The position numbers and the translations under genes are program-made. Under the pieces are notes generated by a model that was not told the DNA's origin, did no database searches, and saw only the letters and a list, made by a program, of their open reading frames with translations. A DNA stretch of 64,000 nucleotides from Vicinamibacterales bacterium (GTDB lineage: Bacteria > Acidobacteriota > Vicinamibacteria > Vicinamibacterales > 2-12-FULL-66-21), in NCBI GenBank assembly GCA_036496585.1, contig DASXLB010000007.1, positions 1-64,000 of the forward strand. The letters are read 5' to 3'. Shown piece by piece: positions 9,974-19,456 of this stretch. How positions within the stretch are numbered: the first letter of the stretch is position 1; every line of letters starts with the position of its first letter.

Positions 9974-11542
9974 CTACCGCCGGCGCAGGACCAGGATGGT
10001 GATGTCGTCGAACTGCGGCGCGCCGGCCACGAACAGATCCACGGCCGCGAGCACGGCGTCGGCAACGACGTCGGGTGAGGCGCCCGCGTGTCGCGCGAGC
10101 AGTTCATAGAGCCGGCACTCGCCGAATTCCTCACTGTCGCCGTTCTGCGCATCCGTGACACCGTCGGAATACAGCACCACGAGATCGCCGGCGGCCAGCG
10201 TCTGCGTCGTCTCGGTGTAGGGACCGCCGCCCTCCATCAACCCGAGCGGCAGACCGGTCGATGCCAGCGGTACGATCGAACCGTCGGCTCGGACGATCAC
10301 GTTATCGAGATGCCCGGCGCCGACGAACCGCAGGCTGCCGTCGGCGGTCGCGATCCTGAGCAGCGCCGCCGTCACGTACTTCTCCGGAGCGGTCGCCGCA
10401 AACAGCAGATCGCTGGCGCGCTGCGCCAGCTCGGGCAGCGGCAGGCCGCCGCCGGCCAGCGCCCGCAGCGTCGCCTGCATGTTGCTCATCACCAGCGCCG
10501 CCGGCAGCCCCTTGCCGGCGACGTCGGCCACGCACAGCAGCAGCTCAGCGCCGCCGTCGGCGGTGACGAGGGCGTCGTAGTAATCGCCGCCGCAGTAGCG
10601 GGCAGCGCGGTTGCGCGCCGCGAGATCGTAGCCGGCCGCCTGCGGCAACTCCGACGGAAACAGATCGGCCTGGATGCGTGACGCCACGGTCAGCTCGCTC
10701 TGCAGCTTCGCCCGCGCCAGCTCGGTCTGCTGGTTGAGCGCCAACAGGCGTTCCCGTTCGCGCGCCGACTCCATCGCGCGTTCGAACAGCCGGGCGTTCT
10801 CGATGGCGGTCGCCGCCTGGAGGCCGAGCGTCGTCAGCAGCTTGAGTTGCGCGGCGGTGTAGGCCATCGGCACCGTGCTGCCCAGCGCGATGATGCCGAT
10901 GATGCGTTCGCCGACGGTCAGCGGCGCGCAGACGACGGCGCGGATGCCGGTGGTGTCGACGGCGCGGCGGCGATCATCGGCGACGTCGTTGACGATCTCG
11001 CCGTTGCCGCTCGCCGCCACCGCGCCGATGATGCCGCGGCCGCGGCGGAATCCGCCCAGCTCCGGTTCGTCGCCGAAGCCGGCGACGCGCGCCAGCGTCT
11101 CGCCATCCTCGGCCACCAGCATCAGGACGCCGTCGGTGGCCACGATCATCTGGCGGGCCTGCTGCAGGGTCAGCGCGGCGACGCGCTCGAGGTCGAGCAG
11201 GGCGGCGAGCTTCTCGGAGAACGAGTAGATCAGATTGATTTCGCGGTAGAGGTGCAGGACTTCGGCGCCGAGCGCGTGGCGTTCGGACTCGCGTCCGGCC
11301 AGATGCGCGACCAGTGCCGCGACGGCGGCGGCGCGATCGCCGCCCGCGACCCATCCGAGGTGGGTTTCCCCGACGACCACCGGTACGCGCGCCGCGGCGC
11401 TGGCCAGCGGATCTCCGAACAGGGCGCGGCCGTCGGCGTCCTCGATGGCGACCGGCGCGGCGAGCGCGTCGGCGATCGTCGACACCAGCGTCCGGGTCTG
11501 GCCCGCCTTGCCGAGCAGGGCGCGGAGCGGCGCGGCTGCCAT
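9974..11542 (-). CDS. GAF domain / SpoIIE-type PP2C serine phosphatase (RsbU-like)
   Basis: A 522-residue cytosolic protein. The N-terminal 90 residues form a small sensor-like segment. A GAF domain follows at about 105-255 (CAPLTVGERIIGIIALGS), then a helical linker and a SpoIIE/PP2C phosphatase domain at about 300-522. The metal-binding acidic motifs are seen in YCGGDYYD, CVADVAGKGLPAALVM, YSDGVTDA and FDDITILVLRR. Such proteins dephosphorylate anti-sigma antagonists or receiver-linked STAS proteins. It lies four bases after the receiver gene, so it probably takes its input from the receiver and kinase. No RsbV or RsbW partner is present in the window. Confidence 0.9.
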   Translation of the reverse strand: MAAAPLRALLGKAGQTRTLVSTIADALAAPVAIEDADGRALFGDPLASAAARVPVVVGETHLGWVAGGDRAAAVAALVAHLAGRESERHALGAEVLHLYREINLIYSFSEKLAALLDLERVAALTLQQARQMIVATDGVLMLVAEDGETLARVAGFGDEPELGGFRRGRGIIGAVAASGNGEIVNDVADDRRRAVDTTGIRAVVCAPLTVGERIIGIIALGSTVPMAYTAAQLKLLTTLGLQAATAIENARLFERAMESARERERLLALNQQTELARAKLQSELTVASRIQADLFPSELPQAAGYDLAARNRAARYCGGDYYDALVTADGGAELLLCVADVAGKGLPAALVMSNMQATLRALAGGGLPLPELAQRASDLLFAATAPEKYVTAALLRIATADGSLRFVGAGHLDNVIVRADGSIVPLASTGLPLGLMEGGGPYTETTQTLAAGDLVVLYSDGVTDAQNGDSEEFGECRLYELLARHAGASPDVVADAVLAAVDLFVAGAPQFDDITILVLRRR

Positions 11543-11546
11543 CGCC

Positions 11547-11921
11547 TCAGAGACCGAGCACGTCGCGCGCCTTCTGCAGCAGGGCGTCGGGGTCGAAGGG
11601 CTTGGTCATGTAGAGATCGGCGCCGACTTCCTGGCCGCGCTGGCGATCGAACTCCTGGCCCTTGGCGGTGAGGAGCACGACGTAGACGTCGGTCAGGCCG
11701 AGATCCCGCTTGGCGCGCTGGCAGACGTCGAAGCCGTTCATCTTCGGCATCATCACGTCGAGGAAGACGAGCTGCGGCCGCGCCGACTCGATGGCGGCCA
11801 GCGCCTCCTCGCCGTTCGCCGCGGTCAGCAGTTCGACGCCTTCGTCCTCGAGATCCTCCAGGGTCTGCTGGATCAGGGTGCGCAGATGCGCCTCGTCGTC
11901 CACGATCAGAATCGTCGCCAT
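11547..11921 (-). CDS. Stand-alone response regulator receiver (CheY-like)
   Basis: A single 124-residue receiver domain without an output domain. The acidic pocket is IVDDEAH, the phosphoacceptor aspartate is in VFLDVMMPKMNGF near residue 57, and the conserved T/K are in LLTAKG and MTKPFDPD. It lies between the hybrid kinase and the SpoIIE phosphatase, 12 bases after the former, with AGGA before its ATG. Its likely role is to carry phosphate from the kinase to a partner, possibly modulating the downstream phosphatase. Confidence 0.92.
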   Translation of the reverse strand: MATILIVDDEAHLRTLIQQTLEDLEDEGVELLTAANGEEALAAIESARPQLVFLDVMMPKMNGFDVCQRAKRDLGLTDVYVVLLTAKGQEFDRQRGQEVGADLYMTKPFDPDALLQKARDVLGL

Positions 11922-11933
11922 GCAAATGGTCCT

Positions 11934-14900
11934 CTACTGATAGACCAGGAAGAGCACGTGTTCCATGCCCTTTTCGAAGCGGAGCAGTCGCACCGCGTCG
12001 GCCTGGGCCGGCGACAGCGCGTTGAGCAGGATGATGTCGGGCTGGCTGGCGACCGCGCGCTGGATCAGGTCGCCACCGCGCGCCTCGACGACGGTGTAGC
12101 CGCGCGCCGTCAGCACGTCGGTGAGCGTCTTGACCGTCGAGGCGTCCTCGTCGACGACCATCACCCGCTTGTGCGATTTCTTCTGCTCGATGAGCGCGCC
12201 GACCTCGCGAAAGAGCAGGTCGGTGTCGATCGGCTTGGTCAGATAGCGGTCGATGCCCAGCCGGAAGCCGCGCTCACGGTCCTGGACGATCGACAGGATG
12301 ACGATCGGAATGTCCATCGTCTGCGGATCGTTCTTGAGGACCGCGGCGACGTCGAAGCCGTTCATCTCCGGCATCATGACGTCGAGCACGACCAGGTCCG
12401 GCCGCTCGCGGCGGACGACCGTCAGCGCTTCGCGGCCGTTGGCCGCCGACAGCACCTGGTAGCCGGCGTCGGTCAGCTCCTGGGTCAGGAGTTCGCGGAT
12501 GTTCGGGTCGTCGTCGACCACCAGGATGCGCGACTGCCGCTCGCCCGACTGCGGCGTGCTGACCAGCACCTCGTCGCGGAACTGGCGGATGAGCGCTGCC
12601 AGTTCGACCGGAGTGCTGGCGTCGGCGGCCGCGGCCGCGGGCAGCGGCAGCGAGAAGCTGAAGGTGCTGCCTTGGCCCGGCACGCTCTCCACCCAGATGC
12701 GGCCGCCGTGGTGATCGACGATCTCGCGGCAGATCGGCAGACCCAGGCCGGTGCCCTTCGGCTTGTCGGTGAGCGTGTCGCCGACCTGCTTGAACCGCTC
12801 GAACACCTTCGGCTGATCGGCCGGCGCGATGCCGACGCCGGTGTCGGTGATGCTGACGACGATGTTGCCGCCGCGCCGCGCGGCGCGGCAGGTGATGGTG
12901 CCGGCCGGCGTGAACTTGACGGCGTTCGAGACGAGGTTGATCACCACTTGGATCAGCCGGTCACGATCGCCGACGATCGCCGGCAGTCCCGGCGCGACCT
13001 CGCTCGCCAACCGAAGCCCCTTCTGCTCGAAGAGCGAGGCCGTGGCGGTCGTCGCGCGCTCGACGACCTCGGCGACGCTGACCGGCTCCATATGCCACTC
13101 GAGTTTGCCCGCCTCGATCTTCGCCAGATCGAGCACGTCGTCGATCAGCTTGGTCAGGCGCTCCCCTTCGCTGATCACCACGCCGAGGTTGTCGTCGACC
13201 TGGCGGATGGTCTGGGCGACGCGCGGCTCCGGGTTGGTGATCATCGGGAAGATCCGATCCTCGAGGCGCTTCTTGATGATTTTCGCGAAGCCGAGCACCG
13301 AGGTGAGCGGCGTGCGCAGCTCGTGGCTCACCGTCGAGAGGAACGCGCTCTTGGCGGCGTCGGCCTCCTCGGCAACGGCGCGCGCCTTCTGCGCTTCCTC
13401 GAAGAGCCGGCGGATCTCGTGCTCGTGCTCGTTGAGCTGGCGATAGGCGTCGGCGTTGTCGAGCGCGATCGCCGTATACGAGGCGAGACTGCGCATCACG
13501 TTGAGGTGATGCGGGGTATAGGCGTTCTTGCGAAGGCTCTGGATGGTGATGACGCCGAGCACGCGGTCCTTGCTGACCAGCGGGAGATAAATCAGCGACT
13601 GCGGCTGCTGCGACATCGAGCCGTCCTCGAGTGCCTGGCTGTTCTCGCGGTAGCTGGCGATGTAGCGGCCGTGCTCGGCGACGACGTCGTTGATGAACAC
13701 CGGCTCGCGATGATCGATGCACCACACCGGCAGCTGGTTGGGATCGGTCGTATCGCGCGTATACGGCGCGTAGCGCTTGCCGTTCTCGATGGCCAGCCGG
13801 TACTCGATCTCGTGCCGGTCCGGGCGATAGAGGCCGACGCCGAACACGTCGGCGTCGGCGAGCTGGTTGACGTGTTCGTAGAGCTTGCCGAAGATCGTCT
13901 CGATCTCGAGTGACGAGGTGATCTCGCGGCCGATCTCGCTCAGGAGCTCGACGTTCTTCTTGCCCTCGCGTTCGGTCTGGGCCAGCGATTCCGCGGCGTC
14001 GGCGCGCAGCTTGGCCTCGGTGAGCTGCGACCGCTGGCGTTCGCGCGCCACCGCGCGGCCGCGCGTGACGCGCGTCAGCGTGAGCAGCCCCAGCCCCGCC
14101 AGCAGTGCGTAGGCCGCGTAGGCCCACCACGTGCGGTACCACGGCGGCAGGATCGCAAAGGCGAACGGCGCCTCAGCGGCGCCGGCCGCCGCCGAGTTCC
14201 GCGCTTTCACGCGAAACGTGTAGGAGCCGGCTCCGAGGTTCGTGTACTCGCGGAACGCCTGATGGCTCCACGCCGACCACTCCGTGTCGAAGCCGTCGAG
14301 GCGCGTCTGGTATTCCGGGCCCTCCTCGTCGAGATAGGTCTGCGCCGCATACTCGAAGCGCAGGCTGTTGGAGGTCGACGCCAGCGAGAGCGGGGGCCGT
14401 GTCGAGCCCCTGAGGTCGAACAGCAGGCGGCTGTCGGTGCCGGTGACGCGGCTGATCGACACCGGAAACGGCGTCGGCTGCGAGCGCGCCAGGCTCATGT
14501 CGAAGCGGATGAGTTGACCGTCGCCCGACGCCAGCCAGACGACGCCCGGCGGGTCGGCGACGAGGCCGCTGAGCAGCGCGCGGCCAAGCGGCTGGAAGGT
14601 CGATTTTTCGGAACTCCAGTGTCCGCCCGCCTGTTTTGTGAAGACGGCGGTCTCACGGCCGGCGTTGGCATATACCGCGTGGCCGTCGGTCTCGAAGAAG
14701 CCGCCTGCCGCGGGATTGACGGCGACGACGTTATCGAAGTCGGTCTGGCGGACGAATCGCCGCGCGGCCGTGTCGAACGCGAATATCTGGTTGTCTTCGA
14801 GGCCGCCACTGAACAGCGGCAGGCCGTCGACGGCGATGATCGCGATGCCGCCTGCGGGCAGGCCGTCTTTCGTGCCGTACGTGTCCACGGAGGCGGCCGG

Positions 14901-16439
14901 GCGCGGGACGCCCGCGACCGGCGGACTGGCGAAGCGCACGCGGAGGGCGCCCTGCGACTGCGTGCCCGCCCACAGCGTGCCGTCCGCACTCTCGACCAGC
15001 GTCCGCAGCTGTTCGCCGATTCCGTCGATGCGCCCCTCGTCGATCCAGCGTCCGCCGACCCAGCGGAGCGATGAGAGGCCGTCGAACTGGCCGACCCAGA
15101 CGCGGGTCGGATCGATTTTGGACTCGGTAAAGGCGGAGGGTCTGAATGAGAGATCGTCGTGGTGCAAGGTGGGCACCAGTTGATCGCCGCGCACCTCCCA
15201 CAGCGTGGTCGTGCAGCCGAGGATGGTGCTGGTGTTCGAGGGCGTCGCCGGATCGCTGCGCGATGCGAAGTCCCAGCATTGGCCCGAGGCGGGCAGCAGC
15301 TTGACGAACGCCGCCGGTGAGGAGCCGTCCGGCGCGGCCGGACGCAGGTAGGCGGCGCCAACGCCCAGGGCGGCATAGAGGCGTCCGCCGATCCGGCGCA
15401 GCCGCTGCACACCCGGCTCGTCGAAGTGGGTGAGCGCCGACGTCATGTCGACGCGCGCCACCCCCTGCGCCAGACCGAGCCACAGCGCCCCTTCGCGGTC
15501 GGAGGTGATGAAATAGATCGTCGAATCGTTCAGGCCGTTGCGCGCGTCGAGATGGCGGCGCAGGCGGCCATCGTGGCCGAAGACGAACAGGCCGGCGCCG
15601 ATCGTGCCGATGGCGAACGAGCCGTCGGGAAGGGACGCCGCGCGATAGACGTAGGCCTGTCCCAGCTGGCCGCCAAAGGACAGCGGAAAGGGCATGGCCG
15701 AGGTGCCGTCGTGCAGGACGAAGGCCCCCGCGCGAGTGCCGAGCAGGAGATGGTGGTCGTCGTACTTCAGGACGATCGGAAACGGTTCTGTCGCGAGCGC
15801 CATCGTGCCGGGCACCGGCTCGACGTGATCGCCCTTGAGCATCGTCAGGCCCGATTCCGGCGTCGCCACGAAGATCCTGCCATCGACCATCGAGGCCCGG
15901 CTGAAGCGCGACGCCGGTCTGATGACGGTCAACGTCTCGTTGGCCCACCGAAAGATGGCGCGCTCGGACTGGAAGACGATGCCGGTATCGGTGACGAACA
16001 CGCGCCAGACGTCGCCGAACGCGACGTCCTTCGGCACGTGGCCGGCGAGCGACACGGGTTTCAGCGTGCCCGAGGCATCGGCTGTGAAATAGCCGAAGTC
16101 GGCGGCGGCGCCGTACCAGAGGCGGTTGTCGGCATCCATCGCCACCGCACGAGTCGTCGCGCCGGCGCCGACGCCGAAACGCTGCCAGCGGCTGCCGTCG
16201 TACTCGAGCACCGCGCGGTTGGTGGCGAAGTACATCGCACCGTCGCGCCCCTGGGTGATGGACCACGTCTGGTCGCCGCCGCCGATGTCGAGAGGTCCGT
16301 AGTACCGGACGAATGGCTGGCCAGCTTCGGGGCTCTGCGCCGCTCCCGGCGACGCGGGCGGAGGCGTGGCCGTTTGGGCGAGGCTGGACGCAGGTAATGA
16401 CAGCAGCGCCAGCAGCGCCACGTAACTCGTTCGGATCAT
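11934..16439 (-). CDS. Two-component-propeller hybrid histidine kinase with two receiver domains
   Basis: A 1,501-residue membrane kinase. A signal peptide (about residues 1-22) precedes a large periplasmic seven-bladed-propeller region (about 40-680) with repeated GxxWxG-type blades, a Y_Y_Y domain (about 683-750), one membrane helix near 775-795, a coiled coil, a GAF domain (about 845-1000), HisKA with the phosphorylated histidine in VSHELRTPL near 1037, and HATPase (NLVSNAVKF, DTGVGI, GTGLGLPI). Receiver 1 has its aspartate near 1353 (VVLDVMMPEMNGF). Receiver 2 at the extreme C-terminus is short and has asparagine in place of the phosphoacceptor. The ATG at 16439 is preferred because GGAG lies 8 bases upstream; a GTG three codons earlier is possible. 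Family members often sense polysaccharide breakdown products. Confidence 0.93.
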   Translation of the reverse strand: MIRTSYVALLALLSLPASSLAQTATPPPASPGAAQSPEAGQPFVRYYGPLDIGGGDQTWSITQGRDGAMYFATNRAVLEYDGSRWQRFGVGAGATTRAVAMDADNRLWYGAAADFGYFTADASGTLKPVSLAGHVPKDVAFGDVWRVFVTDTGIVFQSERAIFRWANETLTVIRPASRFSRASMVDGRIFVATPESGLTMLKGDHVEPVPGTMALATEPFPIVLKYDDHHLLLGTRAGAFVLHDGTSAMPFPLSFGGQLGQAYVYRAASLPDGSFAIGTIGAGLFVFGHDGRLRRHLDARNGLNDSTIYFITSDREGALWLGLAQGVARVDMTSALTHFDEPGVQRLRRIGGRLYAALGVGAAYLRPAAPDGSSPAAFVKLLPASGQCWDFASRSDPATPSNTSTILGCTTTLWEVRGDQLVPTLHHDDLSFRPSAFTESKIDPTRVWVGQFDGLSSLRWVGGRWIDEGRIDGIGEQLRTLVESADGTLWAGTQSQGALRVRFASPPVAGVPRPAASVDTYGTKDGLPAGGIAIIAVDGLPLFSGGLEDNQIFAFDTAARRFVRQTDFDNVVAVNPAAGGFFETDGHAVYANAGRETAVFTKQAGGHWSSEKSTFQPLGRALLSGLVADPPGVVWLASGDGQLIRFDMSLARSQPTPFPVSISRVTGTDSRLLFDLRGSTRPPLSLASTSNSLRFEYAAQTYLDEEGPEYQTRLDGFDTEWSAWSHQAFREYTNLGAGSYTFRVKARNSAAAGAAEAPFAFAILPPWYRTWWAYAAYALLAGLGLLTLTRVTRGRAVARERQRSQLTEAKLRADAAESLAQTEREGKKNVELLSEIGREITSSLEIETIFGKLYEHVNQLADADVFGVGLYRPDRHEIEYRLAIENGKRYAPYTRDTTDPNQLPVWCIDHREPVFINDVVAEHGRYIASYRENSQALEDGSMSQQPQSLIYLPLVSKDRVLGVITIQSLRKNAYTPHHLNVMRSLASYTAIALDNADAYRQLNEHEHEIRRLFEEAQKARAVAEEADAAKSAFLSTVSHELRTPLTSVLGFAKIIKKRLEDRIFPMITNPEPRVAQTIRQVDDNLGVVISEGERLTKLIDDVLDLAKIEAGKLEWHMEPVSVAEVVERATTATASLFEQKGLRLASEVAPGLPAIVGDRDRLIQVVINLVSNAVKFTPAGTITCRAARRGGNIVVSITDTGVGIAPADQPKVFERFKQVGDTLTDKPKGTGLGLPICREIVDHHGGRIWVESVPGQGSTFSFSLPLPAAAAADASTPVELAALIRQFRDEVLVSTPQSGERQSRILVVDDDPNIRELLTQELTDAGYQVLSAANGREALTVVRRERPDLVVLDVMMPEMNGFDVAAVLKNDPQTMDIPIVILSIVQDRERGFRLGIDRYLTKPIDTDLLFREVGALIEQKKSHKRVMVVDEDASTVKTLTDVLTARGYTVVEARGGDLIQRAVASQPDIILLNALSPAQADAVRLLRFEKGMEHVLFLVYQ

Positions 16440-16660
16440 GCAGGCCACTCCAGCGGGCCGGATGTCGAGGATTGCGCGTGGATTCTATCGCATGGTGATG
16501 GCTTGATCCCGAGAAGCCGCCGGAAACGGCGCAAAAGTGGCGGTCCACGCTGCCGGAGGTCGCCCGACATGCTGAAGGACATGGTGGCGGAAGCGCGGGC
16601 CGCGAGGCCGGCAAAGGAGATCCGACCGCGGCAGTCTCCCTTCGTCCGTAGTAGCTGCGA

Positions 16661-16666
16661 TAAGAT
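16661..16666 (+). promoter_or_regulatory. Possible -10 box for the cytochrome/sigma/caspase run
   Basis: TAAGAT ends nine bases before the GTG start at 16676, so the predicted leader is only about three bases. There is no Shine-Dalgarno match. The -35 is not evident. Confidence 0.4.
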
Positions 16667-16675
16667 TCGCAGAGC

Positions 16676-17803
16676 GTGCGTTCCCCGGTCGCCGTCGTTC
16701 TGTTACTGCTGGCTGGTGCTCCGGCCGTCGCGCAAACCCGTCCGGCCGACGGTCTGACTGACGGCGCCCAGCTCTTCGCCGCCGGCTGCGCCGGTTGTCA
16801 CGGTCCGGAGGGATCGGGCGCCCTCGCTTCCACGATCGGTTTCGAGAAGCCGCCCACGTATCCCGAATTCACCGCCTGCGACCAGACGAGCCCGGAGGTC
16901 GAAGCCGACTGGTACGCGACGATCCACGACGGCGGCAAGGCGCGCGGCTTCTCGCGGATCATGCCGGCGTTCGGCGACCTGCTCAGCGCGGATCAGATCA
17001 CGGCGCTGGTGAAATTCATCCGCGGTCTCTGTCACGACAAAGCGTGGGCGGCGGGCGAGTTGAACCTGCCGCGGCCGCTCTTCACCGAGAAAGCGTTCCC
17101 CGAGAGCGAGACGGTGTTCGCGTCGAGTATCGCCCCCGCCGCCGAGAGCGGACGCGGCCACGACGCGACCTATGCGCTCCAGTACGAGCGACGCTTCAGC
17201 GCGCGCGGACAGCTCGAGCTGTCGATCCCGATGGCGGTGAGCCACGACCAGACGGGCGCGTCGCACACGGGCGTCGGCGACGTCGAAGTCGGCTGGAAGC
17301 AGGTGCTGTGGTCGAGCCTCCACAGCGGCTCGATCTTCAGCGCCCAGGGAGTCGTAACCGTCCCGTCGGGCAATCAGGACAAGGGGCTCGGCTCCGGCAC
17401 CACGGTACTCGAAGCGTTCCTTGCCGCCGGACAGCTGCTCGGCCGCGGCGGCGGCTTCGTGCAGGGACAGCTCGGCTTCGAGCAGCCGACCGACAGCAGC
17501 GTGCTGGCGCGCGCGATCTACGCGCGCATGGCGGCCGGCAGGTCTTTCCGCGCGGATCGCGGCCTCGGCCGCATGTGGACGCCGATGGCCGAGCTCATCG
17601 TCGATCGTGACCTCGAGAGCGGCGCGCCTTCGAACCTCGACGTCGTCCCGCAGATGCAGGTGACGATCAATCGCCGGCAACACATCCGCGGCAGTCTGGG
17701 CGTGCGGATGCCTGTCAACAACCGCGACGGCCGAGCCAACTCCGTCGGCTTCTACCTGCTGTGGGACTGGTTCGACGGCGGCTTGTTCGACGGCTGGAAA
17801 TGA
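16676..17803 (+). CDS. Exported cytochrome c domain joined to a beta-barrel-like C-terminal domain
   Basis: A 375-residue exported protein with a clear signal peptide ending AVAQ near residue 20. The N-terminal third is a monohaem class I cytochrome c: the haem motif CAGCH is at 38-42 and a distal methionine is in RIMPAFG near 96. From about residue 145 to the end the sequence alternates polar and aromatic residues in strands typical of transporter/porin-like outer-membrane barrels and ends in an aromatic-rich stretch (YLLWDWFDGG). The likely role is to place a haem at an outer-membrane barrel for electron transfer. Its stop overlaps the start of the pentahaem gene. The barrel assignment is from pattern only. 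Confidence 0.75.
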   Translation: MRSPVAVVLLLLAGAPAVAQTRPADGLTDGAQLFAAGCAGCHGPEGSGALASTIGFEKPPTYPEFTACDQTSPEVEADWYATIHDGGKARGFSRIMPAFGDLLSADQITALVKFIRGLCHDKAWAAGELNLPRPLFTEKAFPESETVFASSIAPAAESGRGHDATYALQYERRFSARGQLELSIPMAVSHDQTGASHTGVGDVEVGWKQVLWSSLHSGSIFSAQGVVTVPSGNQDKGLGSGTTVLEAFLAAGQLLGRGGGFVQGQLGFEQPTDSSVLARAIYARMAAGRSFRADRGLGRMWTPMAELIVDRDLESGAPSNLDVVPQMQVTINRRQHIRGSLGVRMPVNNRDGRANSVGFYLLWDWFDGGLFDGWK

Positions 17804-19422
17804 CGCGGACGGCACTTCTCCTCACCGTGACGATTGGCGCGCTGGCCTGCGTGGCCCTGGCCGCCCAGTCGGTCAAGCCCGGCGCCGCCGCGCCCGCCTC
17901 GTTTCTGACCTCCGATCGCTGCATCGCCTGTCACAACGGCCTGACGACGGCGTCGGGCCAGGACGTCTCGATCGGGTTCGACTGGCGCGCGACCCTGATG
18001 GCGAACTCGTCGCGCGATCCGTACTGGCAGGGCAGCATCCGCCGCGAAACAATCGATCATCCCGAATCGACGGCGGAGATCGAGGACACGTGCGCGCGCT
18101 GCCACATGCCGATGGAACGCTACACGGCGAAGATCCAGGGGCGACAGGCGCAGGTCTTCGCGCAGTTGCCCTTCAAATCGCGCCGCGACGGCGGCAGCCT
18201 CGCCGAAGACGGCGTGTCGTGCGCCTTGTGCCACCAGCTGAGCGCCGGGCATCTCGGCGAGGCCGCGACGTTCACGGGCAACTTCACGATCGATCCACCC
18301 GACGCGCAGGGCAACCATCACGAGTACGGTCCCTATCAAATCGACCACGGTCACATGCTGGTGATGAAGACGTCAACGGAAGGGTTTGAGCCCACCACGG
18401 CCGCGCACATCCGCAAGTCGGAACTGTGCGCCAGCTGTCACACCCTCATCACCGAGACGCTTGGCCCCGGCGGCAAACAAATTGGACGGCTGCCGGAGCA
18501 GGTGCCGTTCCAGGAGTGGCTGCACAGCGACTACAAGGACACCGAGAGCTGCCAGTCGTGTCACATGCCGGTCGTCAGCGAGCCGGTGTCCATCACGCGC
18601 GTGTTCGGCGAGCCGCGTCAGCTCGCGCGCCACGTGTTCGTCGCGGGCAACTTTTTCATCCAGCGGATGCTGATGCGCTACCGCGACGCGCTCGACGTGG
18701 CGGCGCTGCCGCAGGAGCTCGACGCCGCCGCGGCGCGCACCGAGCGGTATCTGGCCACCCAGGCCGCACGCCTCACGCTTGGCGAGGTCAGAGTGGAGGG
18801 CGGCCGGCTCGAGACCACCGTTGCGATCGAGAACCTCGGCGGCCACAAGCTGCCGACCGCCTACCCGTCACGCCGGGTCTGGATCCATTTCACCGTCAGC
18901 GACAGCGGCGGCCGCGTCGTCTTCGAATCCGGCAGGGTGAACCCCGACGGATCGATCGCCGGCAACGACAACGACGCCGACAAGACGAAGTTCGAGCCGC
19001 ACTACGCGGCGATCCGTGACAGCGGCGAAGTGCAGATCTACGAAAGCATCATGGGGGACGCGAACGGCGGCGTGACGACGGGCCTGCTCAACGCGTCGCA
19101 ATACGTGAAGGACAACCGACTGCTGCCGAAGGGATTCGACAAGCACACGGCCGAACCCGACGTTGCCGTCCACGGCGCGGCCGCCGAGGACGCGGATTTT
19201 ACCGGCGGCGGCGATCGCGTCCGCTACTCGGTCGACGTCGCCGGCGCGTCCGGCCCGTTCACGGTCGATGTCGAGCTGTTGTATCAGCCGATCGGTTTCC
19301 GCTGGGCGCAGAACCTCAAAGCCTATTCCCAGGCGTCCGAGCCTCGCCGCTTCACCGAGTACTACGACGCCATGGCTGGCGGCACGACCGCGACGCTGGC
19401 GCGCGCCACCTCACGCAAGTAA
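17800..19422 (+). CDS. Exported pentahaem cytochrome c
   Basis: A 540-residue protein with an N-terminal signal segment. Five CxxCH motifs are visible: CIACH near 41, CARCH near 98, CALCH near 141, CASCH near 210 and CQSCH near 251. All lie in the first half. The C-terminal half (about 300-540) has no haem motif and looks beta-sandwich-like. The layout resembles cytochrome c554-type multihaem proteins of respiratory or extracellular electron transfer chains. The ATG at 17800 overlaps the TGA of the upstream gene (ATGA), indicating coupled translation with the cytochrome/barrel gene; this is preferred to the longer frame starting at 17761. Confidence 0.88.
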   Translation: MTRTALLLTVTIGALACVALAAQSVKPGAAAPASFLTSDRCIACHNGLTTASGQDVSIGFDWRATLMANSSRDPYWQGSIRRETIDHPESTAEIEDTCARCHMPMERYTAKIQGRQAQVFAQLPFKSRRDGGSLAEDGVSCALCHQLSAGHLGEAATFTGNFTIDPPDAQGNHHEYGPYQIDHGHMLVMKTSTEGFEPTTAAHIRKSELCASCHTLITETLGPGGKQIGRLPEQVPFQEWLHSDYKDTESCQSCHMPVVSEPVSITRVFGEPRQLARHVFVAGNFFIQRMLMRYRDALDVAALPQELDAAAARTERYLATQAARLTLGEVRVEGGRLETTVAIENLGGHKLPTAYPSRRVWIHFTVSDSGGRVVFESGRVNPDGSIAGNDNDADKTKFEPHYAAIRDSGEVQIYESIMGDANGGVTTGLLNASQYVKDNRLLPKGFDKHTAEPDVAVHGAAAEDADFTGGGDRVRYSVDVAGASGPFTVDVELLYQPIGFRWAQNLKAYSQASEPRRFTEYYDAMAGGTTATLARATSRK

Positions 19423-19443
19423 CACTTTCCCCCGGCTCCGGTG

Positions 19444-19449
19444 TTCAAT
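19444..19449 (+). promoter_or_regulatory. Weak -10-like box before the ECF sigma gene
   Basis: TTCAAT lies seven bases before the GTG at 19457, the same geometry as the leaderless promoters elsewhere in the window. It is only a moderate match, and the gene may instead be read through from the cytochrome genes, whose stop is 34 bases upstream. Confidence 0.3.
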
Positions 19450-19456
19450 CAGTAAC

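Noticed and set aside
9493..10161. 222-codon frame encoding a perfect 16-residue repeat
   Set aside because: The 48-bp period simply keeps the frame open. No start signal, no orthologue-like sequence, and it overlaps the SpoIIE phosphatase gene.
11445..13913. 822-codon plus-strand frame over the hybrid kinase
   Set aside because: Antisense shadow of kinase and receiver domains.
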